Below are positions 7,455 to 17,172 of a stretch of DNA of 59,496 nucleotides, one piece after another; position 1 is the first letter of the stretch; each line of letters starts with the position of its first letter. The DNA comes from a virus. The notes under the pieces were generated by a model that saw nothing but the letters and a program-made list of their open reading frames with translations, did no database searches and had not been told where the DNA came from. Made by a program: the position numbers and the translations under genes. Location of the stretch: positions 1 through 59,496 of the IMG/VR virus record IMGVR_UViG_3300022884_000001. The stretch is one strand, 5' to 3'.

Positions 7455-7940
7455 TTAATAATTTACATTCATCACATTATCTGTAACAATTATCGTACCG
7501 GTATCTTCCCATTCTTCACCGCGCCATTCAACTTCTCCGTTAAGCACATACCCCCAGCGTTTTATAAACTTATCAATTATGTACTGCATCCACTCTGTAT
7601 AATCATAGAACTTTTCTGCATAGTTCCATTCTATACCATCTTCTTCCTCAGTAGGCACCCAGCTACACCACAGCCCCGGTTGTGTTCCTCCCGGGTTATT
7701 ATTCTCCAGAACAGATTCAAGCTGCTCACCAGCTAATCCACCTGTTCCTATAAAAAACTCACCATCCACACCCAGCCCCAAATTAACAGCTGTCCGGAGA
7801 GGGTCCTTCAACTTTCTAAGTTGCTTGACATCTCTTTTCATATGCCGTATATCAGAGAAGGCATGTAAATAAGCGTTATGCTCTGGTCTTAATTTCTTAT
7901 CCAGATTAAACATTCCTCTGAAATCTGTTGTATAACCCAT
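7455..7940 (-). CDS. Conserved phage hypothetical protein (MGYTTDF family)
   Basis: 161 aa. The start MGYTTDFRGMFNLDKKL and the PGLWCSWVP and FYDYTEWMQYIIDKFIKRWG blocks are features I recognise from conserved phage proteins of unknown function. No catalytic motif can be named. It is co-directional with the methyltransferases and the small gene before it. Confidence 0.8.
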   Translation of the reverse strand: MGYTTDFRGMFNLDKKLRPEHNAYLHAFSDIRHMKRDVKQLRKLKDPLRTAVNLGLGVDGEFFIGTGGLAGEQLESVLENNNPGGTQPGLWCSWVPTEEEDGIEWNYAEKFYDYTEWMQYIIDKFIKRWGYVLNGEVEWRGEEWEDTGTIIVTDNVMNVNY

Positions 7941-7941
7941 C

Positions 7942-8121
7942 TTAATTTTCCTTTATAGTTATGCTACCACACATCGGAATATCTCTTCCGAGCTCGGTAT
8001 CATATATTTTTACATTGTCTAAAACTTTATCTATTTCTTCTTCAACAGCCCGCATCACCTCCCACTCCGATACGGCTGTTCCATCTGTACTGTCTATATC
8101 TATTTCAGCTGTAAGTATCAT
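7942..8121 (-). CDS. Small hypothetical protein (59 aa)
   Basis: A 59-aa frame, MILTAEIDID...TIKEN, very acidic, that exactly fills the space between the gp88-like gene and the MGYTTDF gene. It ends just before the next ATG. The tight fit and direction support it; no function can be proposed. Confidence 0.65.
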   Translation of the reverse strand: MILTAEIDIDSTDGTAVSEWEVMRAVEEEIDKVLDNVKIYDTELGRDIPMCGSITIKEN

Positions 8122-8140
8122 AAATGCCCCGCTATCCCTG

Positions 8141-8797
8141 TTAATGTTTCATATATATCACATGCTTGAAATCACTATCCCAGCATCTTCGGCATGCTCC
8201 GCAGTCAGTATGATTCATTGTAGCAGGACATATTATTGTCTTAGGATATATCGATATATCCGATGCCACAGAAGAGGAAGACGCACCCTTTCTGGTAACA
8301 AACTCCATCACATTATCCAGAGGAGCATCATTCACCATCGCAGTACTCAGCCTGATATTCAGATTGTCAGGTATTTCCTTATCCGCAAATGTAAAGTACA
8401 CTGTATTGTGCTCCAGTGTAGGAAGCCAAAAATGTATATCCTTACAGTTATTACATACCTCCAGAATCCTTTCCAGATGTGCCTTGTCCTGCAGGTCCCC
8501 GCTATCATGAAATCTGAAATAGGGTACTTTAGCACAGTAGTGCGTTATAAGGAACGACATAGCATCCACCCATTCAGGATACCTGATTGCCGCTAATCGA
8601 CGCGAGAGGGCGTTCTGAACGTTCTTAAAACGATATCTGCCTTTACACGCATAACAACTATAACATACGGATTCTTTTACTTTCCGTAGATATTTTCCAG
8701 TAGGGCAATGTGATGTGGGTAGATTATAACTATAACCCGGCATCTTGGAAGGATTCCCCAGCCCCCCTGTAATCTCTTTCGCCTGTCTTATATTCAT
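8141..8797 (-). CDS. Gp88-like phage protein
   Basis: 218 aa. The start resembles the mycobacteriophage gene product 88 family: an N-terminal NLPTSHCPTGKYL...CYSCYACKGRYRF with clustered cysteines, then FRFHDSGDL, and a C-terminal CPATMNHTDCGACRRCW cysteine cluster. Metal or iron-sulfur binding is likely from the cysteines; the biochemical role of the family is unknown to me. Confidence 0.75.
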   Translation of the reverse strand: MNIRQAKEITGGLGNPSKMPGYSYNLPTSHCPTGKYLRKVKESVCYSCYACKGRYRFKNVQNALSRRLAAIRYPEWVDAMSFLITHYCAKVPYFRFHDSGDLQDKAHLERILEVCNNCKDIHFWLPTLEHNTVYFTFADKEIPDNLNIRLSTAMVNDAPLDNVMEFVTRKGASSSSVASDISIYPKTIICPATMNHTDCGACRRCWDSDFKHVIYMKH

Positions 8798-8826
8798 TAT
8801 TTGTTACCTTATATGTTTATTATATA

Positions 8827-9606
8827 CTATCGATTTAAAGATCCGGATATGTGGAATATAAAATTATCATCCTCATAATCCAGTTTTTCCGCACTTCCTT
8901 TATATTCGTATACCTCGAACAGACTGTCCAGATCCATATACGGGATTCCTTTACCTGTGACCCAATTGAAGTTCACAAGCCACCTATCATCTTCGAGCTT
9001 GGTAAAACAATCTTCAAAACAGTTCTCAAAGTTTCTCTGGAGTGAATCCTCCGGTTTAAAATTGGAACTGGATTTAAGTATGTTTATCAGATCTCCTGAA
9101 GGTCTTGGAAAATATACTTCTTTCTCGTATGCTGAAAGGTAAAAAGACGGAGGTACTACCCTATCTGTCGCTATCTTATTCTCTGACTCCACCATCAGTC
9201 TCAATACACGAAGGATGTTTATATCTCCGGATCTTACGTCACTCAGCTGATAAGGAAGACTGCCATACTCCACGTTCTTTATAAGCCCCGCGGGATAAGC
9301 ATCCTCACCGACATATAGATCAGCAGGCATAACAACTCTCTTTCTACTGTTCTGTTTGTTAACAGCCCGCAGAAGGTCAGTACTGAATATAATCTTCTTA
9401 GTCTTATCTATACGCTGGGTAGTTCCGGCTATCTTACGGGCCATCACTGTTCCTTTATATAAGAACGTCACATATACGAAGACCATGTTCAGTCTGTAGA
9501 AGCTATCGTTAAGAGGAGCTACCCCTTTCCATGTTATAAGACATGAGTCGGGGTTGTTCTCAAAATATTCCGCTACACTTCCTATAATATCCTCAGTCTT
9601 CATCAA
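8827..9606 (-). CDS. Hypothetical protein
   Basis: 259 aa, mixed alpha/beta, no recognised motif. It has a strand-rich N-terminus (FVYVTFLYKG) and ends with an acidic segment (KLDYEDDNFIFHISG). The start overlaps the end of the zinc-ribbon gene upstream, so it is translated in the same run. Nothing supports a function. Confidence 0.75.
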   Translation of the reverse strand: MMKTEDIIGSVAEYFENNPDSCLITWKGVAPLNDSFYRLNMVFVYVTFLYKGTVMARKIAGTTQRIDKTKKIIFSTDLLRAVNKQNSRKRVVMPADLYVGEDAYPAGLIKNVEYGSLPYQLSDVRSGDINILRVLRLMVESENKIATDRVVPPSFYLSAYEKEVYFPRPSGDLINILKSSSNFKPEDSLQRNFENCFEDCFTKLEDDRWLVNFNWVTGKGIPYMDLDSLFEVYEYKGSAEKLDYEDDNFIFHISGSLNR

Positions 9607-9880
9607 TAGTCTCCTTCAGCTCAGTCTTCATATAATCAGTTATTATCATATACTCACCCATTTTTTTCTTCAGGCAATGTTGGCATATATCAGCTTCCAC
9701 TCTATGACCGTCTCCGAATACAGAATTACAACCACATATAAAATTTATATGCAGAAAGTCCTGTAGCTCCATACTGTCCTCAATATCGTTATGCATATAT
9801 GCTTTTTGACATATATCGCATATGACACCTCTCGGTACATTCTTCTGCACCTGTGTAAATACACAATCGCTAATTATCAT
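9593..9880 (-). CDS. Small Cys-rich putative zinc-binding protein
   Basis: 95 aa from the ATG at 9880, preceded by AAAGGTGGA; longer versions would run deep into the gene before it. It has three Cys pairs (CDICQ, CGC, CQHC) in the order of a zinc-binding domain, with VEADICQHCLKKKMGEYMI near the end. This end resembles small phage proteins of unknown role. It overlaps the preceding stop by 11 nt. Confidence 0.75.
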   Translation of the reverse strand: MIISDCVFTQVQKNVPRGVICDICQKAYMHNDIEDSMELQDFLHINFICGCNSVFGDGHRVEADICQHCLKKKMGEYMIITDYMKTELKETIDED

Positions 9881-10430
9881 CTTTATCCACCTTTCCGTAA
9901 TTAAATAATGCACCTTCTTTAAATACCGGAGGTAATATATTATATGTGTTAAGATGATCCAGGTACGCATCCCTTAATTCTTTAGGCATAGTTCTTAGTA
10001 CCAGAGATAGCTGAACAGCTTCCTCCATCTTAGCAGGGTTTATTTCCGGAGCATCCGTCGTCAGACGCATACTGTGCCAATAGAAATCCATCATACATAT
10101 AAAGAATTTATATAGAAATTCCGAAGCATCCATCGGGTGCATTCTATTAAACAGAAATTCCAGTTGAGGAAGTCCGTCATCTGCCCATGTCTTATCCGAC
10201 AACACTGCTGATTTCATAAAATACGCCAAATCTCTAGACATCTGTCGGGCTGCGTCGTGATCTTTATTTTCTCCCTCATTCATATCCTTGAATATTTTAA
10301 ACGCAGAACTCAAAACTCCCCGCATGCCTTGTGTTATATCTGCAGCAGGAGCATAGAAGGCTATATTACCTTTGTCCTTAGGACGTACACGCATGTACGA
10401 CGTCTCCGACTTCTTTTTCTTTTTCGCCAT
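9870..10430 (-). CDS. Hypothetical protein
   Basis: 186 aa, with a very basic start (MAKKKKKSETSYMRVRPKDKG) and then a mainly helical body with aromatic clusters (EFLYKFFICMMDFYWHSMRL). No family recognised. Its start overlaps the end of the gene before it by 53 nt. Confidence 0.75.
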   Translation of the reverse strand: MAKKKKKSETSYMRVRPKDKGNIAFYAPAADITQGMRGVLSSAFKIFKDMNEGENKDHDAARQMSRDLAYFMKSAVLSDKTWADDGLPQLEFLFNRMHPMDASEFLYKFFICMMDFYWHSMRLTTDAPEINPAKMEEAVQLSLVLRTMPKELRDAYLDHLNTYNILPPVFKEGALFNYGKVDKDDN

Positions 10431-11361
10431 TATTTACTACCTTTCTTTTTTCAAACAAATCCTTAGCTTCTAACCAGCGATCTGTTTCAATACATTGATT
10501 ACATGTTTCATTGCCCGGCTTCATAACCCCAGGATGCCCTTCCGCACAGTTCCCTAGAATATAGGTTACCTTGTGTAAAGCTCCGGGGCACTCATCCAGC
10601 CCATTTAAACAATCTACACATTCTATATTACAATCCCCATGTCTTATATGATATAAAGTATTGTTATGCTTCTTCTGAGAATTAGATACACTGAAGGCTA
10701 CCATTTTAGCAGCCCCCTTATTCTTCACAAGATTACATGTGAACCGTGTGTTGTACGCTTCACCTGCATCAAACTGAGCATATTTAGGATACCCTATCTC
10801 ACGAAGCATATACTTTATAAACTTGTTAGACATCTTCTGTATTACAGACATTCCGGCAGGTATACCTGCCGTTACAAAAACTGTAAGTTCCTTACCTCTA
10901 TACATCCCATAGAATTCTGTACTTCCTAATACCTCCACAGGTACCCACACCGGTATATTTGTATCCATCCATACTGGAATAACCTTATCGCTCCTGATAT
11001 ATTCCATATTTCCTGATATACGAACAGCCATCTGAAATAAAGATTTCGGATTAACTTCCCGCATCAGAAAAGATCTATACAGAGAATTATATATCGTTGT
11101 GAATTTATTAAGAGGGTAATTAAGAGTGTGGCACATGCACTTAGATATTTTCTCACATGTGCCTGGAGTAACTATACGATCAAACTTATCCCTATTCATA
11201 AGTAAGTCTGAATATACACTTAAGCGTATTTTAGACAGCTTAGAAAGAGAAAAAGAGGGGGCTTCCACCAATAAGGGTATAGTACCTTTTTCCGGGTGAA
11301 AGCGGGGGGAACTTACTTCGTCAAATATATGTAGATTCTTTTCATCAGAATTCAAACGCAT
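10378..11361 (-). CDS. Hypothetical protein with C-terminal Cys cluster
   Basis: 327 aa. Residues about 245-295 hold a Cys/His-rich segment (CNIECVDC, CPGALHK, NCAEGH, CNQC) that may bind zinc; the rest is unrecognised. The start lacks a clear ribosome site, and the stop of the preceding gene overlaps by 17 nt, so translation may be coupled. The C-terminus runs 53 nt into the next gene. Confidence 0.7.
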   Translation of the reverse strand: MRLNSDEKNLHIFDEVSSPRFHPEKGTIPLLVEAPSFSLSKLSKIRLSVYSDLLMNRDKFDRIVTPGTCEKISKCMCHTLNYPLNKFTTIYNSLYRSFLMREVNPKSLFQMAVRISGNMEYIRSDKVIPVWMDTNIPVWVPVEVLGSTEFYGMYRGKELTVFVTAGIPAGMSVIQKMSNKFIKYMLREIGYPKYAQFDAGEAYNTRFTCNLVKNKGAAKMVAFSVSNSQKKHNNTLYHIRHGDCNIECVDCLNGLDECPGALHKVTYILGNCAEGHPGVMKPGNETCNQCIETDRWLEAKDLFEKRKVVNNGEKEKEVGDVVHACTS

Positions 11362-11779
11362 CGTCTTTAATTTTTACAGTCAACCTTTTTATAATTTTCT
11401 TTTCAAATTTTTCTACATATTTCTCGTCTTCCTTCTTATCAGGAACACTGTTATAATCATAATCTTTCTTATGACCATCTATCTCATTGTATATCTCACT
11501 ATCATCAAAATCAGAACATGTTTCATCATCTAGAAATTTATAAACATCATCTCCGAACGAAACAGGATCCTTATATCCGGAAGTCCCATACAACTCCACA
11601 GAAGTCATATGTCTTTCCATATCGTTATTAACAGCTATTGTATCCATATTCACAGACCCTTTACGTTTAGCTTTATGTTTTTTACGACACAGTCTACAAA
11701 CCCGCTCTGCGGGAGAACTGCTTGAAAACAGTTCTCCGCAATCTTTGTATAAACACCTTCTCAGAGCGGTTCGCGACAT
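11345..11779 (-). CDS. Hypothetical protein with N-terminal zinc finger
   Basis: 144 aa. Two Cys pairs (C9, C14, C28, C31 in RRCLYKDCGELF and VCRLCRKKHK) with nearby basic residues suggest a zinc finger that could bind nucleic acid. The middle is acidic (FLDDETCSDFDDSEIY). It lies just behind the DUF1016-like gene. Confidence 0.75.
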   Translation of the reverse strand: MSRTALRRCLYKDCGELFSSSSPAERVCRLCRKKHKAKRKGSVNMDTIAVNNDMERHMTSVELYGTSGYKDPVSFGDDVYKFLDDETCSDFDDSEIYNEIDGHKKDYDYNSVPDKKEDEKYVEKFEKKIIKRLTVKIKDDAFEF

Positions 11780-11791
11780 CTTCGTATTCCT

Positions 11792-12547
11792 TTAAGCTAT
11801 TCCGGTAGCCTGTTTATGCAGAGCCCTTAGAGACGGAAGAACTTCCTCCGATACTTCCCTAAGACTAAACACAATATCCAGAGCTTTCGAATATTTCTCC
11901 TCGTTGCCAGCTATTTCATTTAAATCAGTCATGTCCTTAGCCGCCAGAGGTATTGTGTTTTTAATAATTTCAAGGGTCGCGGTTATCTTTTTACAATTAT
12001 TAGTATAACTGCGTCTCGCTTCCGAATGTTCTTCAGTTCCTTCTGTAGGGGCTGTATTTCCACCACCATCTTCCGGAGGATTCAGTCTATTCATATACTC
12101 ACTGAGTTCCTGTTCCAGTTCTGAAGGTCTGATACTTTCCTCGGCGATCTTATTTTCGAAATCAATACGATCCTCTTTATCTTTAACCGAGATAAGTTTA
12201 TTGATAATACCCCAACCGATATGTTTCTTATCCATAGCAGAATCAAGTTCCTTACGACTGTATTCCTTAGCAAACTGTGCATACCGGTATAAACGTTTAA
12301 CATTCATATCCGGAAGTTCCAGCTGTTCAGCAAAATTTTCAATCGTCTTTTCCCCGTATACTGCAGCTTCTTTAATGAGATTAGTTTCATATCCCATTTC
12401 CCAACATACTCTGAGAGTCGATTTAGAAATACCTTCAATATTAGTTTTGAAGTACTCCACCATTTCATCCCAGCCTTTAAATGAGCCTTTAGATTTATCA
12501 TCGCCCGGCTCTACTACTGCAGCTTCTTGTTTCTTTTCTTCTGACAT
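11792..12547 (-). CDS. DUF1016_N-like (YhcG N-terminal type) protein
   Basis: 251 aa. Residues 40-145 (WEMGYETNLIKE, YGEKTIENFAEQL, VKRLYRYAQFAKEY, HIGWGIINKLISVKDKEDRIDF) match the helical N-terminal domain of the DUF1016/YhcG family, which in full-length members precedes a nuclease. No nuclease domain is seen here; the C-terminal 100 residues are helical. A DNA-binding accessory role is an inference. It lies next to the recombination genes. Confidence 0.7.
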   Translation of the reverse strand: MSEEKKQEAAVVEPGDDKSKGSFKGWDEMVEYFKTNIEGISKSTLRVCWEMGYETNLIKEAAVYGEKTIENFAEQLELPDMNVKRLYRYAQFAKEYSRKELDSAMDKKHIGWGIINKLISVKDKEDRIDFENKIAEESIRPSELEQELSEYMNRLNPPEDGGGNTAPTEGTEEHSEARRSYTNNCKKITATLEIIKNTIPLAAKDMTDLNEIAGNEEKYSKALDIVFSLREVSEEVLPSLRALHKQATGIA

Positions 12548-12557
12548 ATTACTTTCC

Positions 12558-13052
12558 TTAATTTAATTCGTTCTCTTTTACAAATACACCCAAATTCAAA
12601 ATATACAAATCTTTTCCTGAATTTCCTGGATAAATAATTCTAGGTTTCTTCAGAATCTCCTCACAGCCCCTTGTGAAGTTATGAAAAATATGATCCCCAC
12701 AAAACTTAAGAGGAAAGATAATACCTACTTCCTCATTAGTTTTTAACAGAGACATCATTTCCTTCCACAAGGGTGTAATAGATATTCCCTTATATAGATT
12801 ATAAATATACAGATTCGGATACTTATTAATAAATAATTTATTAATAAAAGGATCCCCGGATCTATGCTTTACTTCTTCCAGCTTGTCTTCAACCCTGTCG
12901 TCCTTCCAGATATCAATCAGTGAAACATCTTTAAGTATACTTCCGAAATACTTAGCAAGTATCTTTTTCCGATATGCACTGACCGATACACTCTTTTTGG
13001 ATTCCATAGCTGAAGCAAACCCCTGCATGAAATTATCAGGTTTGAGTCCCAT
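12558..13052 (-). CDS. Hypothetical protein
   Basis: 164 aa from the ATG at 13052, chosen because GGAAGGT lies 8 nt before it. It overlaps the recA-like gene by 17 nt. It is lysine-rich, with YNLYKGISITPLWKEMM and an aromatic-rich C-terminal half. No family recognised; its place beside the recombinase suggests a DNA-metabolism role. Confidence 0.72.
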   Translation of the reverse strand: MGLKPDNFMQGFASAMESKKSVSVSAYRKKILAKYFGSILKDVSLIDIWKDDRVEDKLEEVKHRSGDPFINKLFINKYPNLYIYNLYKGISITPLWKEMMSLLKTNEEVGIIFPLKFCGDHIFHNFTRGCEEILKKPRIIYPGNSGKDLYILNLGVFVKENELN

Positions 13053-14151
13053 CGCCGAATACCTTCCATGTTCTGAAGCCTGCCGCCTTCTGCAGATCAT
13101 GCATGTATTCTTTGTCTTCGAACAGAGTCTGTCCCAGTTCCGTATCAGATACCCGGACTTTCCCTAACCGCTGAGAAGAATACTTATTAGCATTACATGT
13201 GACATCACTGGCTTTCGCCACTCTACCTGATACTTGTTTATCTACCAATAGACGGGCTGTAGCCGCATGCCAGTCCCATACTGTATTCTGTATAGGATTT
13301 CCATCTTCGTCCTCTTCATCGAAATCCCACAGAACAGGAACACTTATTTTCCTGTTAGCCGGACCCATCCCACACTTCTCAGCTTTCATACCTATAAGGT
13401 TACCTTCTCTGGATACCAGATCGATAGCCTTTATCTTATTCATATAGATATACTGAGCCGCATGGAAGTCCTGAGATGAACCACCTGACTTAGTCTTAAC
13501 CTTAGCTGGACCCGTTGAATCTATCTTGTCTTTAAGATGATTCGTGAACGCCAGTATAATGGGCTGATTAATCAGCTCACTGGATAACGCCTTGTAGTAG
13601 TTTGACCAAAGGAGGGCCGCCTCAGGAAAACTCCTTTCGGCAAATCCTGCTTTACGGATATCGTTCTGAATATCCTCCGTAGTACTACCTGCCAGACTAT
13701 CCACACATATTACGAAAGGCAAATCCTTTTCAGGACAATTCTTTTTATAATATGCCAAGGCTCCTGATACTGCTAATTGAGCTTCCTGGACTGTAGAAAC
13801 AGTGTCTATGCGTATACGGTCTCTATTCTTAGACCCTATAATAGAATTCAGAAAATGAAGATTAAGTTTATTCTCCGTTTCTATTAAGTGGGCTACTCCT
13901 CCGGCTTCTATAGCCAGACGCATCGCAAAAAATCCGAATGCGCTTTTACTACTTGCCTGAGGTCCCGCAAGACCCATTATTTTTCCTAACGACATTATAT
14001 TCGAATGAAACAAATACTGCAGGGCGAAGGAGGGGAGTTCCAGGCCTACCTGGTTCTCCTCCTCCTGTGTCCCCACAAGTACTCTGTCATCTCCGAATTT
14101 AGCGCGTCCCTCATCAAGGAATCCTTGAAAAAAAGCACTAACTTCGACCAT
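13036..14151 (-). CDS. RecA/UvsX-like recombinase
   Basis: 371 aa. RecA-fold ATPase: Walker A-like GPQASSKS (63-70), a catalytic-Glu-type IETE strand (about 90), Walker B FVICVDS (146-152), the AFTNHLKDK strand, and a GGSSQDFHAAQYIYMNK segment as in RecA/UvsX loop regions. The P-loop lacks the usual last glycine before Lys. It should form filaments for strand exchange with the SbcCD pair, SF2 helicase and RuvC-like resolvase of this genome. Confidence 0.88.
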   Translation of the reverse strand: MVEVSAFFQGFLDEGRAKFGDDRVLVGTQEEENQVGLELPSFALQYLFHSNIMSLGKIMGLAGPQASSKSAFGFFAMRLAIEAGGVAHLIETENKLNLHFLNSIIGSKNRDRIRIDTVSTVQEAQLAVSGALAYYKKNCPEKDLPFVICVDSLAGSTTEDIQNDIRKAGFAERSFPEAALLWSNYYKALSSELINQPIILAFTNHLKDKIDSTGPAKVKTKSGGSSQDFHAAQYIYMNKIKAIDLVSREGNLIGMKAEKCGMGPANRKISVPVLWDFDEEDEDGNPIQNTVWDWHAATARLLVDKQVSGRVAKASDVTCNANKYSSQRLGKVRVSDTELGQTLFEDKEYMHDLQKAAGFRTWKVFGDGTQT

Positions 14152-14161
14152 GATATACCTC

Positions 14162-15388
14162 CTAACCGTTAGCTCTCGCGAGAGCCGCTTCCTTCTCGGC
14201 TATCAGAGATTTCATTATAGGATTTTCATCAAGCGCTGTAGGCTTGACATCCTCGTTATTTGCGGTACCATCATTAACAACTACCGGAGCAGCGTCTATC
14301 TCTGACGGACTTATAATATTAAGTGCAGGTGTTTCAACCGGCACAGCCAGAGGTTCCTGAGGCGTCGCAATAGGCGTTACCGGAGGTGCCGGAGGCTTTA
14401 CAACAGGCTTCGCATCAGCAACTGATGAAGAACCTATACTATCAGCAATAGGTCCGGTTGTTCCAGGCACATTAACTGTAGCAGGTTTACCATCAAAAGC
14501 TCCTTTTACATGTTCCGGAATGAACTGTGCATATTCAGGATCAGACCTGAATGCATAATCCACAGAAGCACTGTCAAACGATTCACACAGTCTGGCAATC
14601 TGCCATGCCGCTGATTCAACTCTCAACAGGTTATCCCACGGTACGAATGTTTCTTTGACATATTTATCTGCCAGTTTAACAGGTTCCCCTGCTCTTACAG
14701 TATACCGCTTACGGCTCTCAGCATTCAGGAAAGAATCCACTAAAACAGTTCTTCCTGTCTCAGGAGTCGTAATATCACCCATCTCTGAATTAAGTGCTGA
14801 TAAGGGCTGTGACTTATCTAATATCTGGATAAGTTTATTTTCCATATCCATAGTAGCAGATCTCTGAAACGCCATGATAATAGGAGCAATCTGAATAACA
14901 GCCCCTGTATTTTTATCTGTACACGCTTCCCCGTCCAGCTTAATAAGCACACCCTGCGCCATCATTACACACAGCGGTAAACTTGCCTGACCGCCCCACT
15001 TTAGCCATTCAGCCCACTCAGGCCTGGCTTTACTTCCTTCTTCCTTTACAAAAGTACCCAGCTTGTTGTAGAATATTTTAGAAGGGCTGTCTTTGTCAGG
15101 GAAGTCAGTTGTATCTGTTACAAACTGAAATTTTCTGGATCCCAGAAAACTTACATACTCAACCGCGTGGAATGCATCTGAAATACCTTCCATAGGATCA
15201 CCGTCTACCGGAACTACCTGCGGAATAAATTCCCCGTCTGTATCGACAGCACAGAACAATTTTATTTCCGTTAGTTTACCAGCGGTACTACTTTTAGGAG
15301 AATAGACCCTGTGTGGGTGCTGTGAAAGCACCGTGAAATTACCAAAGGCTTCTCTTCCTCCTCCTGCATCTTTTCTTGCATAACTCAT
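14162..15388 (-). CDS. Hypothetical DNA-metabolism protein, possible ssDNA-binding role
   Basis: 408 aa from the ATG at 15388, which has AAGGAAAC before it; an upstream ATG lies inside the polymerase gene. Residues 1-300 are globular and unrecognised; residues 300-400 are Pro/Ala/Val-rich (VVKPPAPPVTPIATPQEP) and end acidic, the layout of a core plus flexible tail seen in single-strand binding proteins. It lies between polymerase and recombinase. The role is inference only. Confidence 0.7.
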   Translation of the reverse strand: MSYARKDAGGGREAFGNFTVLSQHPHRVYSPKSSTAGKLTEIKLFCAVDTDGEFIPQVVPVDGDPMEGISDAFHAVEYVSFLGSRKFQFVTDTTDFPDKDSPSKIFYNKLGTFVKEEGSKARPEWAEWLKWGGQASLPLCVMMAQGVLIKLDGEACTDKNTGAVIQIAPIIMAFQRSATMDMENKLIQILDKSQPLSALNSEMGDITTPETGRTVLVDSFLNAESRKRYTVRAGEPVKLADKYVKETFVPWDNLLRVESAAWQIARLCESFDSASVDYAFRSDPEYAQFIPEHVKGAFDGKPATVNVPGTTGPIADSIGSSSVADAKPVVKPPAPPVTPIATPQEPLAVPVETPALNIISPSEIDAAPVVVNDGTANNEDVKPTALDENPIMKSLIAEKEAALARANG

Positions 15389-15399
15389 TATTTGTTTCC

Positions 15400-17169
15400 T
15401 TATTGTTGTGGGGGATCCCACTTAAGTAGAAATCCCTGTTCATTATGTATCGGTTCCGCCTCTTTGTACCAACGGTCCATCAAAACCGATTCTGTTCTTA
15501 TCGCGACGTCCGGAATTACCTTAGTCATTCCTTTAATCATTAACTCTTCTACATGCCCTACCTCTTCAGACATTTGTTGTGGGTTGGTTATTTTTATTTC
15601 GTTGATTGTCTCATCATGGATAAATGCAACTGTTCGTATACGTTCTTTAAACATTAACCACAGTGCTTCTTTAGCTCCGTCACTGGCTAAACTCTGGAAA
15701 GAATTATTACAACTCTCTGTGTATGAACACATTCCACGAATTCTACCGGTTAGTGTTTTACTAATATATTTACCGGGATACTCGAGCTGTTGTTCAGGAC
15801 AAAGATGTTCTTTCATTTCCGGAAACGCTTTCAACCACATATTCCTCATATGCTCCGCCTCCATATACGAGACAGTTAATCCAAATCCTTTAGCATACTG
15901 AACAAATGTTTTAGCAGATAGGCCTCCTGGAAATCCAAAATTCGGAATCTTAGATTTCTGACGTTCTGATTTTGTTATTTTATCCTCATCTTTAGAGAAT
16001 ATAAATGAACCTAGATATTTATGACAATCTATACCTTCATTTATTTTATCTGCCAATACACTCTTTCCCTGCTTAATCAAAGTATCCTGTGCTAAAGCAC
16101 ATAATTCTACCTGAGAGTAATCACTAGCATTAAACCAATGCCCCTCTGTCGGAATAAAGATTCCTCTAAGTCCTTCAGCCTTTGGAAGGTTTTGGCAGTT
16201 AGGCTTTGAGCTGGATGTGCGACCAGTTACAACACAGCTATTAAACCGTGTATGTACCCTACCGTCCTTTCCAATAACATCTTCGCCAAGATAAGTCTTA
16301 ATCATCTTATTGAGATGTGCCTGCTTTGAATAGGCATCCAGAAAGGGATCCGTAATATCCAGCCCGTCCAGTACTTCCTGACCAGTCTTTATTTTATTAG
16401 TCTTAACAGTACGGGGCAATTTAATATTATACTTAAATTCCAAATCCTCCATATACTGCTGCATAACCAATTGATTGCCCTTCTGTCCCGGAATGAAGCC
16501 ATTATCCTCCATTATAAGAAGACAGTCATATAGTGCAGTCTGAAACTTTGTTTCCAAACGACTTCGTTCAGACTCATCAACTCTCAGCCCCAATCGGCTT
16601 ATATAGTCAAGAGCGATAGCACCTTTAACCTGTACATCCTCTGTAGCCTGATATTCAAGCTTCATAGCTATATCATATGTATGTACCGGATCATCAGCCG
16701 CGTATTCAAGATGGGCTGTGCTGGGGTCTTCACTCCTGCTGAATGTAAGACGTATGTCCTCATTCTTATCTATCTCTCTATTCAGAACATGCTTACATAC
16801 ATATTTCAGAGATCGCTTTGTCAGATAGCCTTGTCGTTCAATCTGCATCAGAACAAATCTAAGCATCGTGTCGACTATTCTTCCTTCATCCACAGCTTTT
16901 ATCAGAAACTCGGGATATCCTAACACAGCCATATCAAATGCCGCGTTATGAAATATGAATCTTCCTTTAGGATTCCACGTATTCAGTTCATTCAGATATC
17001 CTGGGATATCAGGCCACTCTACCAGATGCACTATATTCCCATCGTATACCTGCATCAGAACTACATTGGGGATTGTATGATCGACGATAAGTTCTGTCTC
17101 GGTATCTATGGCTATGTCCGGAGCACAATGTACACTTTCTCCGGGGCACCACAATACATATTTAGCCAT
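15400..17169 (-). CDS. Family A DNA polymerase with 3'-5' exonuclease
   Basis: 589 aa. Exonuclease motifs: IAIDTETE (D22, E24), FHNAAFD (D79), YAADD (D159/D160). Polymerase: TGRTSSSKPNCQNLPK (315-330), motif A ASDYSQVELCALA (D350), motif B RQKSKIPNFGFPGG (403-416) and motif C IHDE (517-520). This is the compact T7-like arrangement without a 5' nuclease domain. It should be the replicative polymerase, acting with the primase and helicase genes just upstream in the transcript. Confidence 0.95.
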   Translation of the reverse strand: MAKYVLWCPGESVHCAPDIAIDTETELIVDHTIPNVVLMQVYDGNIVHLVEWPDIPGYLNELNTWNPKGRFIFHNAAFDMAVLGYPEFLIKAVDEGRIVDTMLRFVLMQIERQGYLTKRSLKYVCKHVLNREIDKNEDIRLTFSRSEDPSTAHLEYAADDPVHTYDIAMKLEYQATEDVQVKGAIALDYISRLGLRVDESERSRLETKFQTALYDCLLIMEDNGFIPGQKGNQLVMQQYMEDLEFKYNIKLPRTVKTNKIKTGQEVLDGLDITDPFLDAYSKQAHLNKMIKTYLGEDVIGKDGRVHTRFNSCVVTGRTSSSKPNCQNLPKAEGLRGIFIPTEGHWFNASDYSQVELCALAQDTLIKQGKSVLADKINEGIDCHKYLGSFIFSKDEDKITKSERQKSKIPNFGFPGGLSAKTFVQYAKGFGLTVSYMEAEHMRNMWLKAFPEMKEHLCPEQQLEYPGKYISKTLTGRIRGMCSYTESCNNSFQSLASDGAKEALWLMFKERIRTVAFIHDETINEIKITNPQQMSEEVGHVEELMIKGMTKVIPDVAIRTESVLMDRWYKEAEPIHNEQGFLLKWDPPQQ

Positions 17170-17172
17170 TAT

